The notes: generated by a model from the sequence alone, not told the origin. Counted from the first letter of the stretch, positions 26,179 through 35,259 are shown. The stretch: 51,606 nucleotides of DNA from Thiohalocapsa sp964524185 (GCA_964524185.1 CAZGCI010000020.1:1-51606), one strand, 5' to 3'. A program made the numbers and translations.

Positions 26179-26673
26179 TCATAGGTGACGGCTGCGGATC
26201 TCCTCCAGCAGCCCTGCAGCCGCCTCCTCCACCATATCGAAGACGGCGTCAAAGCCGCCGGCCCCGCCGTAGTAGGGGTCCGGCACCTCGCGCACGCGGG
26301 CTTGGGGCGCATAGTCCATCAGCAGTGCCAGACGCTGCTCGAAGCCGCCACCGGGCGGACAGATGCTGGACAGGGCACGGTAGTTGTCCTGATCCATGGC
26401 GAGCACATAGTCGAAGCGCTCAAAGTCTTGCGGGGTAGCGCGGCGCGCGCGCAGCGGGGCGAGGTCGATGCCGCGGCGAAGTGCCGTCTCCTGCGCCCGT
26501 GGGTCCGGCGGCTCACCGACGTGGTAGGCATGGGTGCCGGCGGAGTCGATCTCGATCTGCTCCAAGAGCCCGGCCTCCGCCACGAGCTTGCCGAACACGC
26601 CCTGTGCGGTGGGCGACCGGCAGATGTTTCCCATGCAAACGAACAGGACCCGGACCTTTGCGGTTTGCGTCAT
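26179..26673 (-). CDS. Low-molecular-weight protein tyrosine phosphatase
   Basis: 164 residues. The P-loop is VCMGNICRSPTAQG near the N-terminus, with nucleophile C13 and R19-S20. The catalytic Asp lies in the DPYYGG motif near the C-terminus. The size is normal. In gammaproteobacteria this family often follows kdsB or works with exopolysaccharide tyrosine kinases (Wzb/Wzc); no such kinase is present here. It lies downstream of kdsB on the same strand but separated by about 1.2 kb of other material, which suggests that the usual kdsB-ptp neighbourhood has been opened by insertion. Confidence 0.93.
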   Translation of the reverse strand: MTQTAKVRVLFVCMGNICRSPTAQGVFGKLVAEAGLLEQIEIDSAGTHAYHVGEPPDPRAQETALRRGIDLAPLRARRATPQDFERFDYVLAMDQDNYRALSSICPPGGGFEQRLALLMDYAPQARVREVPDPYYGGAGGFDAVFDMVEEAAAGLLEEIRSRHL

Positions 26674-26768
26674 GACGCCCCCTTCACCTCGCCGCCGTAT
26701 GATGAAACCGTTGGCAGTTTACCATTCGAGCAACCGCCCGCCGTCCATGGGGCGTTGCTGGATCACGG

Positions 26769-27191
26769 TTAGCGCGTCATGCCGAACGGCTGGCGATACT
26801 CGCGCAGGCGCCGCTGCAGCCGCTCCCGCTCTAGCGCACGTTGTCCCTGCGCACCAGCGCCGGGCCGCCGCGGCAACGCCGGCGGCGGCGTGACCGTCCC
26901 TGCCTCCCCCGCTTCGGGGCCCTGCCCGAACGGCCAATCCGAGCGCTGATCCCGGCGCTGATCGAGGCGCTGGGCACGATCCAAGCGCTGATCCAGGGCA
27001 CGCAGATCGGTGCGCTGACGGCGCTCGATCACCGACAGCTCGCGTTGCTCGCGCAGATCGAGCGGCCCGGCCCGCTCCCGGAAGGTCCGCTGATCGCGCT
27101 CCAACTGGAGCCAGCCCGAGGCGCCGATGCGATCATCGGCGTCAACGAGACCAGACGGGACCGCCGTCAAGCACAACACCAAGCCCAACAT
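26769..27191 (-). CDS. Small exported protein rich in Arg and Gln, unknown function
   Basis: 140 residues from the ATG at 27191. The hydrophobic N-terminus LGLVLCLTAVPSGLVDA resembles a short signal peptide. The rest is highly charged: RLDRAQRLDQRRDQ-type repeats (about 60-85) likely form a helix or coiled coil, followed by a Pro/Gly linker and another Arg/Glu/Gln helix. No domain is recognised. A longer frame upstream (to 27641) runs through the candidate small-RNA region and is not credible. There is no clear ribosome-binding site, so the start is uncertain. Confidence 0.5.
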   Translation of the reverse strand: MLGLVLCLTAVPSGLVDADDRIGASGWLQLERDQRTFRERAGPLDLREQRELSVIERRQRTDLRALDQRLDRAQRLDQRRDQRSDWPFGQGPEAGEAGTVTPPPALPRRPGAGAQGQRALERERLQRRLREYRQPFGMTR

Positions 27192-27261
27192 CGACACGAT
27201 ACCGCGGGGCGCACCGATTCGGTGCAATACCTGACCGGAACGGTAAAGATTTGACCACCCA

Positions 27262-27276
27262 TGCAACGGCGTTGCA
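27262..27276. promoter_or_regulatory. Inverted repeat upstream of the unknown exported protein
   Basis: TGCAAC-GGC-GTTGCA, perfect 6-base arms. It lies about 70 bases upstream of the gene at 27191 and shortly before the candidate small RNA. It could be an operator for either; no regulator is inferred. Confidence 0.3.
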
Positions 27277-27299
27277 CGCCGCAGCACACCTATCAGCGC

Positions 27300-27460
27300 A
27301 TTAGGGACAGCTGATGGGCGCTGTGGTGCGGCTTTTCGAAAGTTGGCATCAGGCATGCATGCAATACGACCAGAGGCGGAAATTCCCTCTCTGCCGTTTC
27401 CGTCCTCTGACCTCCTCAGTGGTGAATTGGCCCCGCGACCCCGCGGGGCCTTTTTTTTGG
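27300..27460 (+). ncRNA. Candidate small RNA ending in an intrinsic terminator
   Basis: A non-coding stretch with three ordered features. A bulged hairpin pairs CAGAGGCGGAAA (27371-27382) with TTTCCGTCCTCTG (27397-27409). A linker contains CCTCCT (anti-Shine-Dalgarno). A strong terminator (27429-27458) follows. No gene lies immediately upstream on the plus strand for this terminator to serve: both genes before it are on the minus strand. The 5' end and promoter could not be placed. It does not resemble 6S, SRP, tmRNA or RNase P RNA. Confidence 0.4.
27429..27458 (+). terminator. Rho-independent terminator
   Basis: The stem GGCCCCGCG (27429-27437) pairs with CGCGGGGCC (27442-27450) around a four-base loop, followed by eight T residues. 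This is the clearest intrinsic terminator in the window. It reads on the plus strand. Confidence 0.85.
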
Positions 27461-27624
27461 GCCTTCTCCGACTGCTTGCCCGGACGCCGCCGCGACTGGC
27501 CACGGCCCCCGGCTCGGCTTCGGGGTATGGCGGGGGGACATGGGCCGCGCCCGCGGCACATCGACGACAGGGTGCGAAAGCCGACATGCAACCCTCATCT
27601 GTAGGACACTGCAACAGACGGATT

Positions 27625-27909
27625 ATGCTCATGCAACCCACTGAAGCGCTCGTGTCACGCCTGCGCGGCCACCTCGGCAGACGCTGCCAGCATGCCGGCC
27701 GGTATTGGCGCCTGGTGGAAGTCCTCGCGAGGGATGGCCGCTTGGTGCTGGAGAGCCAGGAGACGGAGCCGCCGATCCAGGCCGATCAATATGGCAACGC
27801 CGCCTTTCGCGCACCTGAGCACATGGAACTCACCCTCTTCACCGCACAAGGCGAGCCGACGGCGGATGTCGCCCAGCTGCTGCAGATGCTGGACGCGGCC
27901 AGCGGTTGA
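27625..27909 (+). CDS. Small conserved-looking protein of unknown function
   Basis: 94 residues from the ATG at 27625 (MLMQPTEALVSRLRGHLG). It looks like a compact mixed alpha/beta protein: an amphipathic helix, beta-rich RYWRLVEVLARDGRLVLES, then a C-terminal helix DVAQLLQMLDAA. No signal peptide or membrane segment. Codon use matches the neighbours, and the frame starts cleanly after the terminator at 27458. It ends 12 bases before the convergent kdsB stop. The family is not recognised; the beta-strand pattern could be a small OB- or Tudor-like fold, but that is a guess. Confidence 0.6.
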   Translation: MLMQPTEALVSRLRGHLGRRCQHAGRYWRLVEVLARDGRLVLESQETEPPIQADQYGNAAFRAPEHMELTLFTAQGEPTADVAQLLQMLDAASG

Positions 27910-27921
27910 CGGTCGCGCCCG

Positions 27922-28695
27922 TCAGGCGTGATCCCGCGCGAGCCAGTGCAGCACCGCCTGCACGTCGTCCGCGGTGTCGACCCCGGGGCCCGGCACGACA
28001 CATGCCTGCGTGACCTGAATCCGCTCACCGTGCCAAAGCACCCGCAGCTGTTCCAGGGACTCGGCGATCTCCAGCGGCGAGGGCGGCCAGCCGACGAAGC
28101 GACCCAGAAAGCCCGCCCGATAGGCATAGAGGCCGATGTGGCGGAGAAACGTGGTGTGCTTCGGCACGTGTGCTCGGCTGCCCAGAAACTCGTCCCGATG
28201 CCAAGGCACCGGCGCTCGGGAGAAATACAGCGCGGTGCCATCAGCGGCGGTGACAACCTTGACCACATGCGGGTCGAACAGCTCGCTGGCCTCGGTGATG
28301 GGCGTCGCCAGGGTCGCCATCGCCGGGCCCGGGTGGTCGGCCAAGACCGATGCCACCTGGTTGATGTCCGCAGGCGGCATGCACGGCTCATCGCCCTGCA
28401 GGTTCACCACAATGCTCTCCGGCGCCCAGCCCCGCGCCGCGACGAGCTCGGCGATGCGCTCGGTGCCGCTCTGGTGCCCGGCGGCCGTGAGCTCTGCATC
28501 GGCACCCATGGCGCGGCACTGGGCGAGTACGCGCTCATCATCGGTGGCGACGACGACCTCGGCGGCCCCGCTGGCCTTGGCCTGCTCCCAGACGCGCTGG
28601 ATGAGCGTCTTGCCGCCAATGTCCCTGAGCGGCTTACCGGGCAGGCGTTGGGAGCCATGCCGAGCGGGGATGACGACGCGGAAGTTGTTCTGCAT
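27922..28695 (-). CDS. kdsB: 3-deoxy-manno-octulosonate cytidylyltransferase KdsB
   Basis: 257 residues. Activates Kdo with CTP to CMP-Kdo for lipopolysaccharide inner-core synthesis. The N-terminal VVIPARHGSQRLPGKPLRDI nucleotide-binding segment, ATDDERV, the central VNLQGDEPCMPP metal/CTP motif and FSRAPVPWHRD are all present. Start at the ATG at 28695. It is downstream of lpxK by 44 bases. The small Trm112-like gene (ycaR) often found between lpxK and kdsB is absent. Confidence 0.96.
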   Translation of the reverse strand: MQNNFRVVIPARHGSQRLPGKPLRDIGGKTLIQRVWEQAKASGAAEVVVATDDERVLAQCRAMGADAELTAAGHQSGTERIAELVAARGWAPESIVVNLQGDEPCMPPADINQVASVLADHPGPAMATLATPITEASELFDPHVVKVVTAADGTALYFSRAPVPWHRDEFLGSRAHVPKHTTFLRHIGLYAYRAGFLGRFVGWPPSPLEIAESLEQLRVLWHGERIQVTQACVVPGPGVDTADDVQAVLHWLARDHA

Positions 28696-28739
28696 GGTGT
28701 TGCCACTCCAGCTGCACGAGCGCAGCGTCGGTGCACGCC

Positions 28740-29801
28740 TTATTGGACGCACTGGGACGACAGCGGCTTGGACCCTGGACCGCCGGGGAGAACGCCACGT
28801 GCCGCGAGCAGCCGGTCCAACGCCGTCACGAACCCCGCCGCCGGCACCGCCGTCACCGGCACAGCCCAAAGCGGGGGCCAGATGCTGCCTGGCGGCGGCA
28901 GCAGCCGCCGACATTTGACCGCGTCCTTCTCGGTCATGAGCACCGGCCCGGCACCCCACCGCTGCACGTCGGCCGCGGTGAAGGCATGATGATCCGGATA
29001 CGCGCGGGCGTCCACGTCCAGCCCTGCTTGCTCCAGCATATGGAAAAACCGCGCCGGATTGCCGATGCCGGCCACCGCGGTGATGCGCTGACCGGTGAAA
29101 TCGGCCAGCGGGCGTGTCTGCACAGGCGCCGTCAGGCTCGCGGCGGCGCTGGGCAGCAGCGCCAGCGCCGCAACGCCCCGCTGCCCACCGCCGGTGGCGA
29201 TACGCAAGTCTGCCCGGGCTGCGCGGCGCACCGGCTCGCGCAAGGGGCCCGCCGGCAGACAGCGGCCATTGCCATGGCCGCGCACGCCGTCCATCACCAG
29301 AATCTCGCAGCACCGCCGCAATCGGTAGTGCTGCAGCCCATCATCGCTCACCACGACATTACAGCCACGCTCAACCAAGGCCCGGGCGACCGCGACCCGA
29401 TCGCGACCAACGGCGACGGGGACCCGGCGGTCGGCCGCGAGTAAGACCGGCTCGTCGCCGAACACCGCAGGGTCGCCATCAGGGGACACAACGCGCACCC
29501 CTTCAGCGCGCGCGGCACCGCCCACCCCGTAACCGCGCGCGGCAATGCCCGGGCGCAGGCCGCGGGTGATCAGGTGCCCGACCAGCCAGCGCACCAAGGG
29601 GGTTTTACCGGTGCCGCCGACGCTCAGGTTACCGACGATGATGACCGGCACACCGGCGTCGAGGCTCAGCAGCCAGTGATGCCGATAGGCCAACGCGCGC
29701 AGCGTCGCGACGCCACAATAGAGCCAACCGAGCGGCGCCAACAACGCCGAGACGAGACGCGCCGCCGGATGCGCGCCGTACCAAACGGCTGCAGGGTTCA
29801 T
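28740..29801 (-). CDS. lpxK: Tetraacyldisaccharide 4'-kinase LpxK
   Basis: 353 residues. Phosphorylates the 4' position of the lipid A precursor at the inner membrane. A hydrophobic N-terminal helix (about 15-40) anchors it. The Walker A loop is NLSVGGTGKTP (about 58-68), and the DDGLQHYRL motif (catalytic DxD-like) and MTEKDAVK are present. It lies 21 bases after msbA in the order msbA-lpxK-kdsB, standard for lipid A maturation and export. Confidence 0.95.
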   Translation of the reverse strand: MNPAAVWYGAHPAARLVSALLAPLGWLYCGVATLRALAYRHHWLLSLDAGVPVIIVGNLSVGGTGKTPLVRWLVGHLITRGLRPGIAARGYGVGGAARAEGVRVVSPDGDPAVFGDEPVLLAADRRVPVAVGRDRVAVARALVERGCNVVVSDDGLQHYRLRRCCEILVMDGVRGHGNGRCLPAGPLREPVRRAARADLRIATGGGQRGVAALALLPSAAASLTAPVQTRPLADFTGQRITAVAGIGNPARFFHMLEQAGLDVDARAYPDHHAFTAADVQRWGAGPVLMTEKDAVKCRRLLPPPGSIWPPLWAVPVTAVPAAGFVTALDRLLAARGVLPGGPGSKPLSSQCVQ

Positions 29802-29822
29802 GTGCGCGGGCGCGGGGCGACG

Positions 29823-31625
29823 TCAGCCGGCCAGTGCATCGCCGGCTGGCGCTGGCGCCAGAGGCTCGCGCAACTGGGCACGTTGCAGCTGGGCATACTG
29901 GCCGTTCGCCGCCAGCAGCTCCCGGTGCGTGCCCTGCTCCAGAATACGGCCATGCTCCAGGACGACGACGCGATCCACGTGCTCGATGGTGGACAGGCGA
30001 TGGGCGATGACCAACGTCGTTCGATTCTCCATTAGTGCCGCCAGCGCCTGCTGGATATGGCGCTCCGCCTCGGTGTCGAGGGCCGAGGTTGCCTCGTCCA
30101 GGATGAGGATGGGCGCATCCTTGAGCATGGCGCGGGCGATGGCCAGCCGCTGGCGCTGGCCACCCGAGAGGAGCACGCCGCGGTCTCCCACCAGGGTATC
30201 GAAGCCCGCCGGCAGCGCCTGGATGAATTCCAGCGCATGGGCGGCCTCCGCAGCCCGCTCGATGTCGTGTCGCGAGGCCTCGGCCGCCGCGCCATAGGCA
30301 ATGTTGTCGGCGATGCTGGCATTGAAGAGCAAGATGTCTTGGGTCACGAGCGAAATCTGCGCCCGCAGGCTCGCCAGGGGGACCGAGCGGTGATCAATAC
30401 CGTCCACCAGGATTTGGCCTGCGGTGGGATCGTAGAAACGCGGCAGTAAGCTGACCAGCGTGGACTTGCCGCTCCCCGAGCGGCCCACCAGGGCGACGCT
30501 CTCGCCGGCGGCAATCTCCAGGCTCAGGTCGTGCAGTACGGGGCCCTTCTCGGCGTCATAGGCATGGGTGACACCGCGGAACACGATGTCGCCCCGCACC
30601 CGCGTCAGCACCCGCTTGCCCCTGTCGTGCTCGGTCTCGCTGTCTAGCAGCTCGAACAGGCTATCGGCGGCAACGATGCCGCGCTGCAGCTGAGAGTTGA
30701 CGGCGGTAAGGCGTTTCACCGGCGGCAACATCAGGCCCATGGCCACCACAAAGGACATGAAGGTGCCGACGGTGATGTCCTCCCTGATCCCCTGCAGCGT
30801 GGAAAGATACACAATGACGCCAATGGCCACGGCCGAGAGCAGCTGCACAACGGGCACGCTGATCGACTCTACGGCGATGACCTTCATTTGCAGAGAGCGG
30901 GTCTTCTCGTTAATGGCGGAGAAGGTCGCGGACTCCTGGCGCTCGCCGCCGAAGGCCTTGACGACGCGATGCCCTTCGATGACCTCTTGGGCGACGTGGG
31001 TAAGCGAGCCGACCCGGTCCTGGATCCGCGCACCGTAGCGGCGAAAGCGCCGGGTGGCGTATTTCATGGAGAAGGCCATCACCGGCCCGATGAGCAGGAA
31101 GATCGCCGACAGGGCTGCGTCCAGGTAGAGCATGTAGGCCAGTAAGGCCAGGGCCGTGAAGCCGTCGCGCACCAGGGTGGTGATGGCCGAGGTCGCGGCG
31201 GTGGCCACGTTCTCCACGTTATAGGTGAGCTTCGCCAACAGCTGGCCCGTCCCGTGGGCGTCGTAGTACCGCGTCGGCGCCCGCAGCAGATGATCGAACA
31301 TCTGCTGACGCAGGTCCGCCACCACTCGCCGGCCCACCCACTTGAGGCAGTAGTTGTTGACGAAGCCGGCGATCCCGCGCACCAGGAACACGGCCACCAG
31401 CAGGATGGGCATGAGGCGCACCACATTCGGGTCGCGTTCCACGAAGCTGCCGTCGAGCAGCGGCTTGATCATGGCCGCAAAGACGGGCTCGGTGGCTGCG
31501 AAGACCAACATGCCCGCGATGGACAGCGCAAACATGCGCCAGTACGGCCTCACATAGCCGAGCAGGCGCGCATAGACCGTGCGCCCGGAGCCGGTGCCCG
31601 CCGCGAGGTTGCCGGCGTCGCTCAC
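29823..31625 (-). CDS. msbA: Lipid A export ATP-binding/permease protein MsbA
   Basis: 600 residues, a half-transporter that flips core-lipid A across the inner membrane. Six transmembrane helices occupy about 1-320. The nucleotide-binding domain has Walker A (GRSGSGKST), the signature LLSGGQRQRLAIARA, Walker B (ILILDEATSALD) and a switch histidine in VIAHRLST. Its GTG start overlaps the exbD stop as GTGA, so translation is coupled. Length and context (lpxK downstream) support MsbA over other ABCB exporters. Confidence 0.95.
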   Translation of the reverse strand: MSDAGNLAAGTGSGRTVYARLLGYVRPYWRMFALSIAGMLVFAATEPVFAAMIKPLLDGSFVERDPNVVRLMPILLVAVFLVRGIAGFVNNYCLKWVGRRVVADLRQQMFDHLLRAPTRYYDAHGTGQLLAKLTYNVENVATAATSAITTLVRDGFTALALLAYMLYLDAALSAIFLLIGPVMAFSMKYATRRFRRYGARIQDRVGSLTHVAQEVIEGHRVVKAFGGERQESATFSAINEKTRSLQMKVIAVESISVPVVQLLSAVAIGVIVYLSTLQGIREDITVGTFMSFVVAMGLMLPPVKRLTAVNSQLQRGIVAADSLFELLDSETEHDRGKRVLTRVRGDIVFRGVTHAYDAEKGPVLHDLSLEIAAGESVALVGRSGSGKSTLVSLLPRFYDPTAGQILVDGIDHRSVPLASLRAQISLVTQDILLFNASIADNIAYGAAAEASRHDIERAAEAAHALEFIQALPAGFDTLVGDRGVLLSGGQRQRLAIARAMLKDAPILILDEATSALDTEAERHIQQALAALMENRTTLVIAHRLSTIEHVDRVVVLEHGRILEQGTHRELLAANGQYAQLQRAQLREPLAPAPAGDALAG

Positions 31626-32068
31626 CGCGCCTCGTCCGTGCGCTGCGTCGCGAAGGCCACCCGGTGCATGCCAAGCTGACCCAGGGCATCGAGTGCCGTC
31701 ATGACCGCCTGGTGGGGCGTCTTCGCGTCCGCCCGAATGAGCACAGGCAGGTGCTCCGCTTGTTCGCTGCGGTTGCTGTCTGGGCCCGCTGCCGCCCCCA
31801 GGGCCCGGCGCACGGCGGCTGTGTCAGTGCCCGATACGGCCTGGCTGTCCACGTAGAAACGCCCAGCGGCGTCCACCACGAGCTCGAGCATGTCCCGCTC
31901 GCCGGCCTGCGCCGGAACGCCATCCGCGCGGGGCAATTCCAGGCGCAGTCGTGCGTCCTGGCTGAAGGTGGTGGACACCATGAAAAAGATCAGCAGCAGG
32001 AACACAATGTCGATGAGCGGCGTCAGGTTGATGTCTGGCGCCTCCCGACGCCTGGGCCGCAGATTCAC
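31622..32068 (-). CDS. exbD: ExbD/TolR family biopolymer transport protein
   Basis: 148 residues. One N-terminal membrane helix (about 17-37), preceded by the family motif PDINLTPLIDIVFLLLIFFMVSTTF with the proton-channel Asp (D20), and a periplasmic domain. It works with ExbB as a proton-driven motor for TonB-type or other envelope machines. The GTG start overlaps the exbB stop (GTGA), with GGAGG six bases upstream. No tonB gene is present. In many gammaproteobacteria this pair sits upstream of msbA and its client is unclear. Confidence 0.93.
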   Translation of the reverse strand: MNLRPRRREAPDINLTPLIDIVFLLLIFFMVSTTFSQDARLRLELPRADGVPAQAGERDMLELVVDAAGRFYVDSQAVSGTDTAAVRRALGAAAGPDSNRSEQAEHLPVLIRADAKTPHQAVMTALDALGQLGMHRVAFATQRTDEAR

Positions 32069-32709
32069 GCCTGACCTCCAAAGCCCTCGGCCTCGCGGGC
32101 GCCCTGCATCACCTCGATCAGCTGCAGTGCCTGCTCCTCCATGGCGACGGCGAGCTTGTCCACGCGGTTGTCGAAGTAGCGATAGAACATCAGCGCCGGG
32201 ATGGCCACCGATAGGCCCGCTGCGGTGGTGATGAGTGCCTGGGAAATGCCACCGGCAAGCACGCCCGGGTTACCCACGCCCGCCTCCACGATGACGCCGA
32301 AGACCTCGATCATGCCGATCACCGTGCCGAGGAGCCCCAACAGCGGGGTGACGGCGGCAATGGTGCCCAGGGCGTTGAGATAGCGCTCCAGATCGGCCAC
32401 CACCTGGCGGCCCGTATCCTGAATGGCCTCCTTCATGACCTCGCGCGAGTGAAAGCGGTTCACGAGCCCCGCCGCGAGCATGCGTCCCAGCGCGGAGCCC
32501 TCCCGGATTTCTGCAATGCGGTCATCGTTCAGCAGTTGGCGGCGGTGCATCTCCCAAATACGGCTCACCAACTCGCGCGGCATGATGGCCGCGCGACGCA
32601 AGGCCCAAAACCGCTCGATGACGATGGCCATCGCAGCGACGGAACAGAGCAGGATCGGCCACATCAGCCAGCCACCCGCCTGCAGCAGCTCGAACACCTG
32701 AACAGTCAC
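32065..32709 (-). CDS. exbB: ExbB/TolQ/MotA family proton channel protein
   Basis: 214 residues, three membrane helices (about 14-33, 110-135, 150-175) with the cytoplasmic loop between helices 1 and 2 typical of ExbB. Conserved GLLGTVIGMIEVF and the ALITTAAGLSVAIPALMFYRYF segment form the channel. The start is GTG at 32709, next to a GGGGA run; an internal GTG four codons later is possible. It begins the exbB-exbD-msbA-lpxK-kdsB run and is preceded by a promoter-like extended -10. Confidence 0.93.
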   Translation of the reverse strand: MTVQVFELLQAGGWLMWPILLCSVAAMAIVIERFWALRRAAIMPRELVSRIWEMHRRQLLNDDRIAEIREGSALGRMLAAGLVNRFHSREVMKEAIQDTGRQVVADLERYLNALGTIAAVTPLLGLLGTVIGMIEVFGVIVEAGVGNPGVLAGGISQALITTAAGLSVAIPALMFYRYFDNRVDKLAVAMEEQALQLIEVMQGAREAEGFGGQA

Positions 32710-32753
32710 TCCCCGATTGGCGGACCAGCGCGGCGCCGGCCCAAAGCCTCGGG

Positions 32754-32762
32754 ATCATAGCA
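32754..32762 (-). promoter_or_regulatory. Extended -10 promoter element for the exbB-kdsB operon
   Basis: Minus-strand TGCTATGAT: an extended -10 TG followed by TATGAT, a 5-of-6 match to the consensus. It lies about 45 bases upstream of the exbB start. The -35 region is weak, which an extended -10 can offset. Confidence 0.4.
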
Positions 32763-32868
32763 GCTCCGCTCCCGGCAGCCGACGGCGGCGCAAGCGCGAG
32801 CCCCGGCGCTCAGCGCGCAGTCCACGCCCGCCTGCGGCGAGCGCTCCGCACGCTGCACGCGGCGCGAT

Positions 32869-35259
32869 TTAGGGCGCAGTTGGGTTGGGGCGGTGCCGCC
32901 ACAGTCGTTGCAGCGTCTCACGCGCGCGGGTTGGCACCAATGGCCCCGGCTGTGCCGGCAACCGCAGCGTGACGGCGCCGTCAGTGGCGGTATTTGCAGT
33001 GGCGGCACCGAGGGCGCTGACCCTGGACACGACCGGGGGGCTCGGGAAGCCGTAGCGGTTCGCATAGCCCGCGGAGAACCAGACCCAGTCCGGGTCCACC
33101 GTTTGCAGGAAGGCAGCCGTGCTGGAACTTTGGCTGCCGTGGTGGGAGGCGATGAGCACGTCGGCTTGCAACGCGTCGCCGAGCTTCGCCACCAGCGCGG
33201 CCTCGACGCCGGCCTCGATGTCTCCCGTGAGTAGGACGCTGGCGCCGCCGGTCTCGATGCGCACCACGCACGAGGCATCGTTGCCTTCTGCGCTGGGTCC
33301 GTCTGGGTGCAGCACGCGAAAGCTGACGCCGTCCCACCGCCAATGCTGACCGGCATGGCAGGGCTCGGCGGCGACGCCCTGCAGAGGCTCGAGCGCTTGC
33401 GGCTCGCCACTCAGCAGGCGTCTCATGGGGACGTCTGCCGCCAGCCCGGCGAGCCCGCCCGCGTGATCCTGGTCGGCATGGCTCACGATGGCCAAGTCGA
33501 TGGCCGCCACGCCCTGGTGGCGCAGATAGGGCGCCACCACCACGGCGCCCGTGTTGAAGCCGCTGGGCCAGCCGACGCCCATGTCGTAGACCAGCGCGTG
33601 GCGGGCAGTGCGTACCACGAGGGCCAGCCCCTGCCCGACGTCCAGCATGGTGAGCTGCGCCTCCCCGGGTGCTGGCTGGGGCGCTCGGGCGACAGCGAGC
33701 GGCAGCCAGAGCATGAGCCCGAGCCAACGGGCGGGCACCCCGCGCGGGGCGAGCAGGAGGAGCACACCAGCGCCGGCGGCAAGCCAGACCCAGACGCTGC
33801 GCCCACCAAAGGTGAAGCCGGCCAGTTCCCAGGCAGCAATCGCGGCGAGCAGGTCGTAGCCCGCGTTAAGCAAGACGGCGACGGGCCAGAGCGCCCAGGC
33901 CCAGCCTCCCGCCAGCGCCAGCCCCGTCGACAGTAGAACCGCCGGCAGCACGAGCCCAAACAGTGGCACCAACACGAGGTTGACAGCCGGTGCCACCAGC
34001 GACGCGCGGCCGAAAAAGAACAACAGCAGCGGCAAAAGGCCCAACGCAACTGCCCACTGCGCCTGGCCCCAACGCACCATCGCGAAGGGCGGCGCCAAGC
34101 GCTGACCCAGGGCATAGAGCAGCATGGCAACCGCGCCGAAGGACAGCCAGAACCCATAGGCGAGCACACTGGACGGGTCGAGCAGCAGGACTGCCAGCAG
34201 TGCCAGCGCCAAACCCGACAGGGGCCGCAGCGTGCGCCCGGCCATGGTCGCGAGCAAGACCACCGCGAGCATCACCAGCGCGCGCTGGGTGGAGATGGCA
34301 AAGCCCGCAAGCGCCGCATAGCCGGCTGCGGCCAGCAATGCGGCAGCGGCGGCTGCTCGGGGCGCGGCGAGCCGTCGCGTCAGCCATGCGCAACACGCCC
34401 AGACCCATCGCACCGCGATAAACACGGCCCCGGCCATCAGCCCGACGTGGAGCCCGGAAATCGCGATCAGGTGGCTGGTGCCGGTGCGGGAGAAGACCTC
34501 CCACTGGTTCGGTGTCAGGCCGCCGCGATCGCCGAGTACCAGGGCCGGTACCAGCCCCGCCGCGGGTTCCTGCTGCGGCAGCAACGCTGCGATGCGGTCC
34601 CGGAGCACCTGGCGGCCCCGCGCCAGACGATGGCCGCCGGCACTGGCGTCGAGACGGCGTGCCTCCGCGCCGTCGCGCACATAGCCCGTTGCGCTGATGC
34701 CTTGCTGAAAGAGCCAGCCCTCGTAGTCGAATCCGCCGGGGTTGACAAAGCCATGGGGCGGTTTGAGCCGCAGTCTCAGGTGCCAACGCTCACCCGCGCG
34801 CAGCGTTGGGCGTTCGTTGTACCAGGAGAGCCGAGCCAGGCCGCGGAACGCCAGCGGCGCTCCGTCGCGCTCCAGGCGTTCGATACGGAGTAGGAAGCGC
34901 TCGGCATAGCCACGATCCTCAGGCAGGGAGACGATGCGGCCCTCCGCCACCAAGGTTTGGCCCACCAGCGGCTCCGGGAAAAGCTGACAGCGTGCGCGGC
35001 AGGCATCGGCGTAGGCCCACAGTACACCCGCTGCGGCGATGCACCCCAACAGGACCCACCGCCGCAGAGGCGGGCCGCCACGCGCAGCGATCAGTAGCGC
35101 AATGAGGATACCCGCCAGGAGCGCCCACGGCAGCCAGGCCGGCGGCATGCGCGGCAGCAGGAAGAATGCGCCGCAGCCGCCAGCAAAGACCAGGGCTGCA
35201 GGCGTGGGTGAGAGCCGACCGCAACCGTGGGGCCTGCCGGGTTGTTGCTGCGCCAGCAT
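32869..35259 (-). CDS. comEC: ComEC/Rec2-type DNA internalisation protein
   Basis: 796 residues. Inner-membrane channel for single-stranded DNA uptake. An N-terminal hydrophobic bundle and DUF4131 segment (about 20-200) precede the Competence domain, with many helices and the motif ISGLHVGLM (about 270). A C-terminal metallo-beta-lactamase-like domain carries VSHADQDHAGGL in place of the HxHxDH signature, and IASHHGS. It is full length with no disruption. A GGAGG five bases before the ATG supports the start. It lies upstream of exbB on the same strand, an order found in many gammaproteobacteria. It implies natural competence only if type IV pilus and comEA genes exist elsewhere. Confidence 0.94.
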   Translation of the reverse strand: MLAQQQPGRPHGCGRLSPTPAALVFAGGCGAFFLLPRMPPAWLPWALLAGILIALLIAARGGPPLRRWVLLGCIAAAGVLWAYADACRARCQLFPEPLVGQTLVAEGRIVSLPEDRGYAERFLLRIERLERDGAPLAFRGLARLSWYNERPTLRAGERWHLRLRLKPPHGFVNPGGFDYEGWLFQQGISATGYVRDGAEARRLDASAGGHRLARGRQVLRDRIAALLPQQEPAAGLVPALVLGDRGGLTPNQWEVFSRTGTSHLIAISGLHVGLMAGAVFIAVRWVWACCAWLTRRLAAPRAAAAAALLAAAGYAALAGFAISTQRALVMLAVVLLATMAGRTLRPLSGLALALLAVLLLDPSSVLAYGFWLSFGAVAMLLYALGQRLAPPFAMVRWGQAQWAVALGLLPLLLFFFGRASLVAPAVNLVLVPLFGLVLPAVLLSTGLALAGGWAWALWPVAVLLNAGYDLLAAIAAWELAGFTFGGRSVWVWLAAGAGVLLLLAPRGVPARWLGLMLWLPLAVARAPQPAPGEAQLTMLDVGQGLALVVRTARHALVYDMGVGWPSGFNTGAVVVAPYLRHQGVAAIDLAIVSHADQDHAGGLAGLAADVPMRRLLSGEPQALEPLQGVAAEPCHAGQHWRWDGVSFRVLHPDGPSAEGNDASCVVRIETGGASVLLTGDIEAGVEAALVAKLGDALQADVLIASHHGSQSSSTAAFLQTVDPDWVWFSAGYANRYGFPSPPVVSRVSALGAATANTATDGAVTLRLPAQPGPLVPTRARETLQRLWRHRPNPTAP

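Noticed and set aside
27192..27641. N-terminal extension of the Arg/Gln-rich protein through the small-RNA region
   Set aside because: It would run antisense through the terminator hairpin and its T run, and has no family resemblance.
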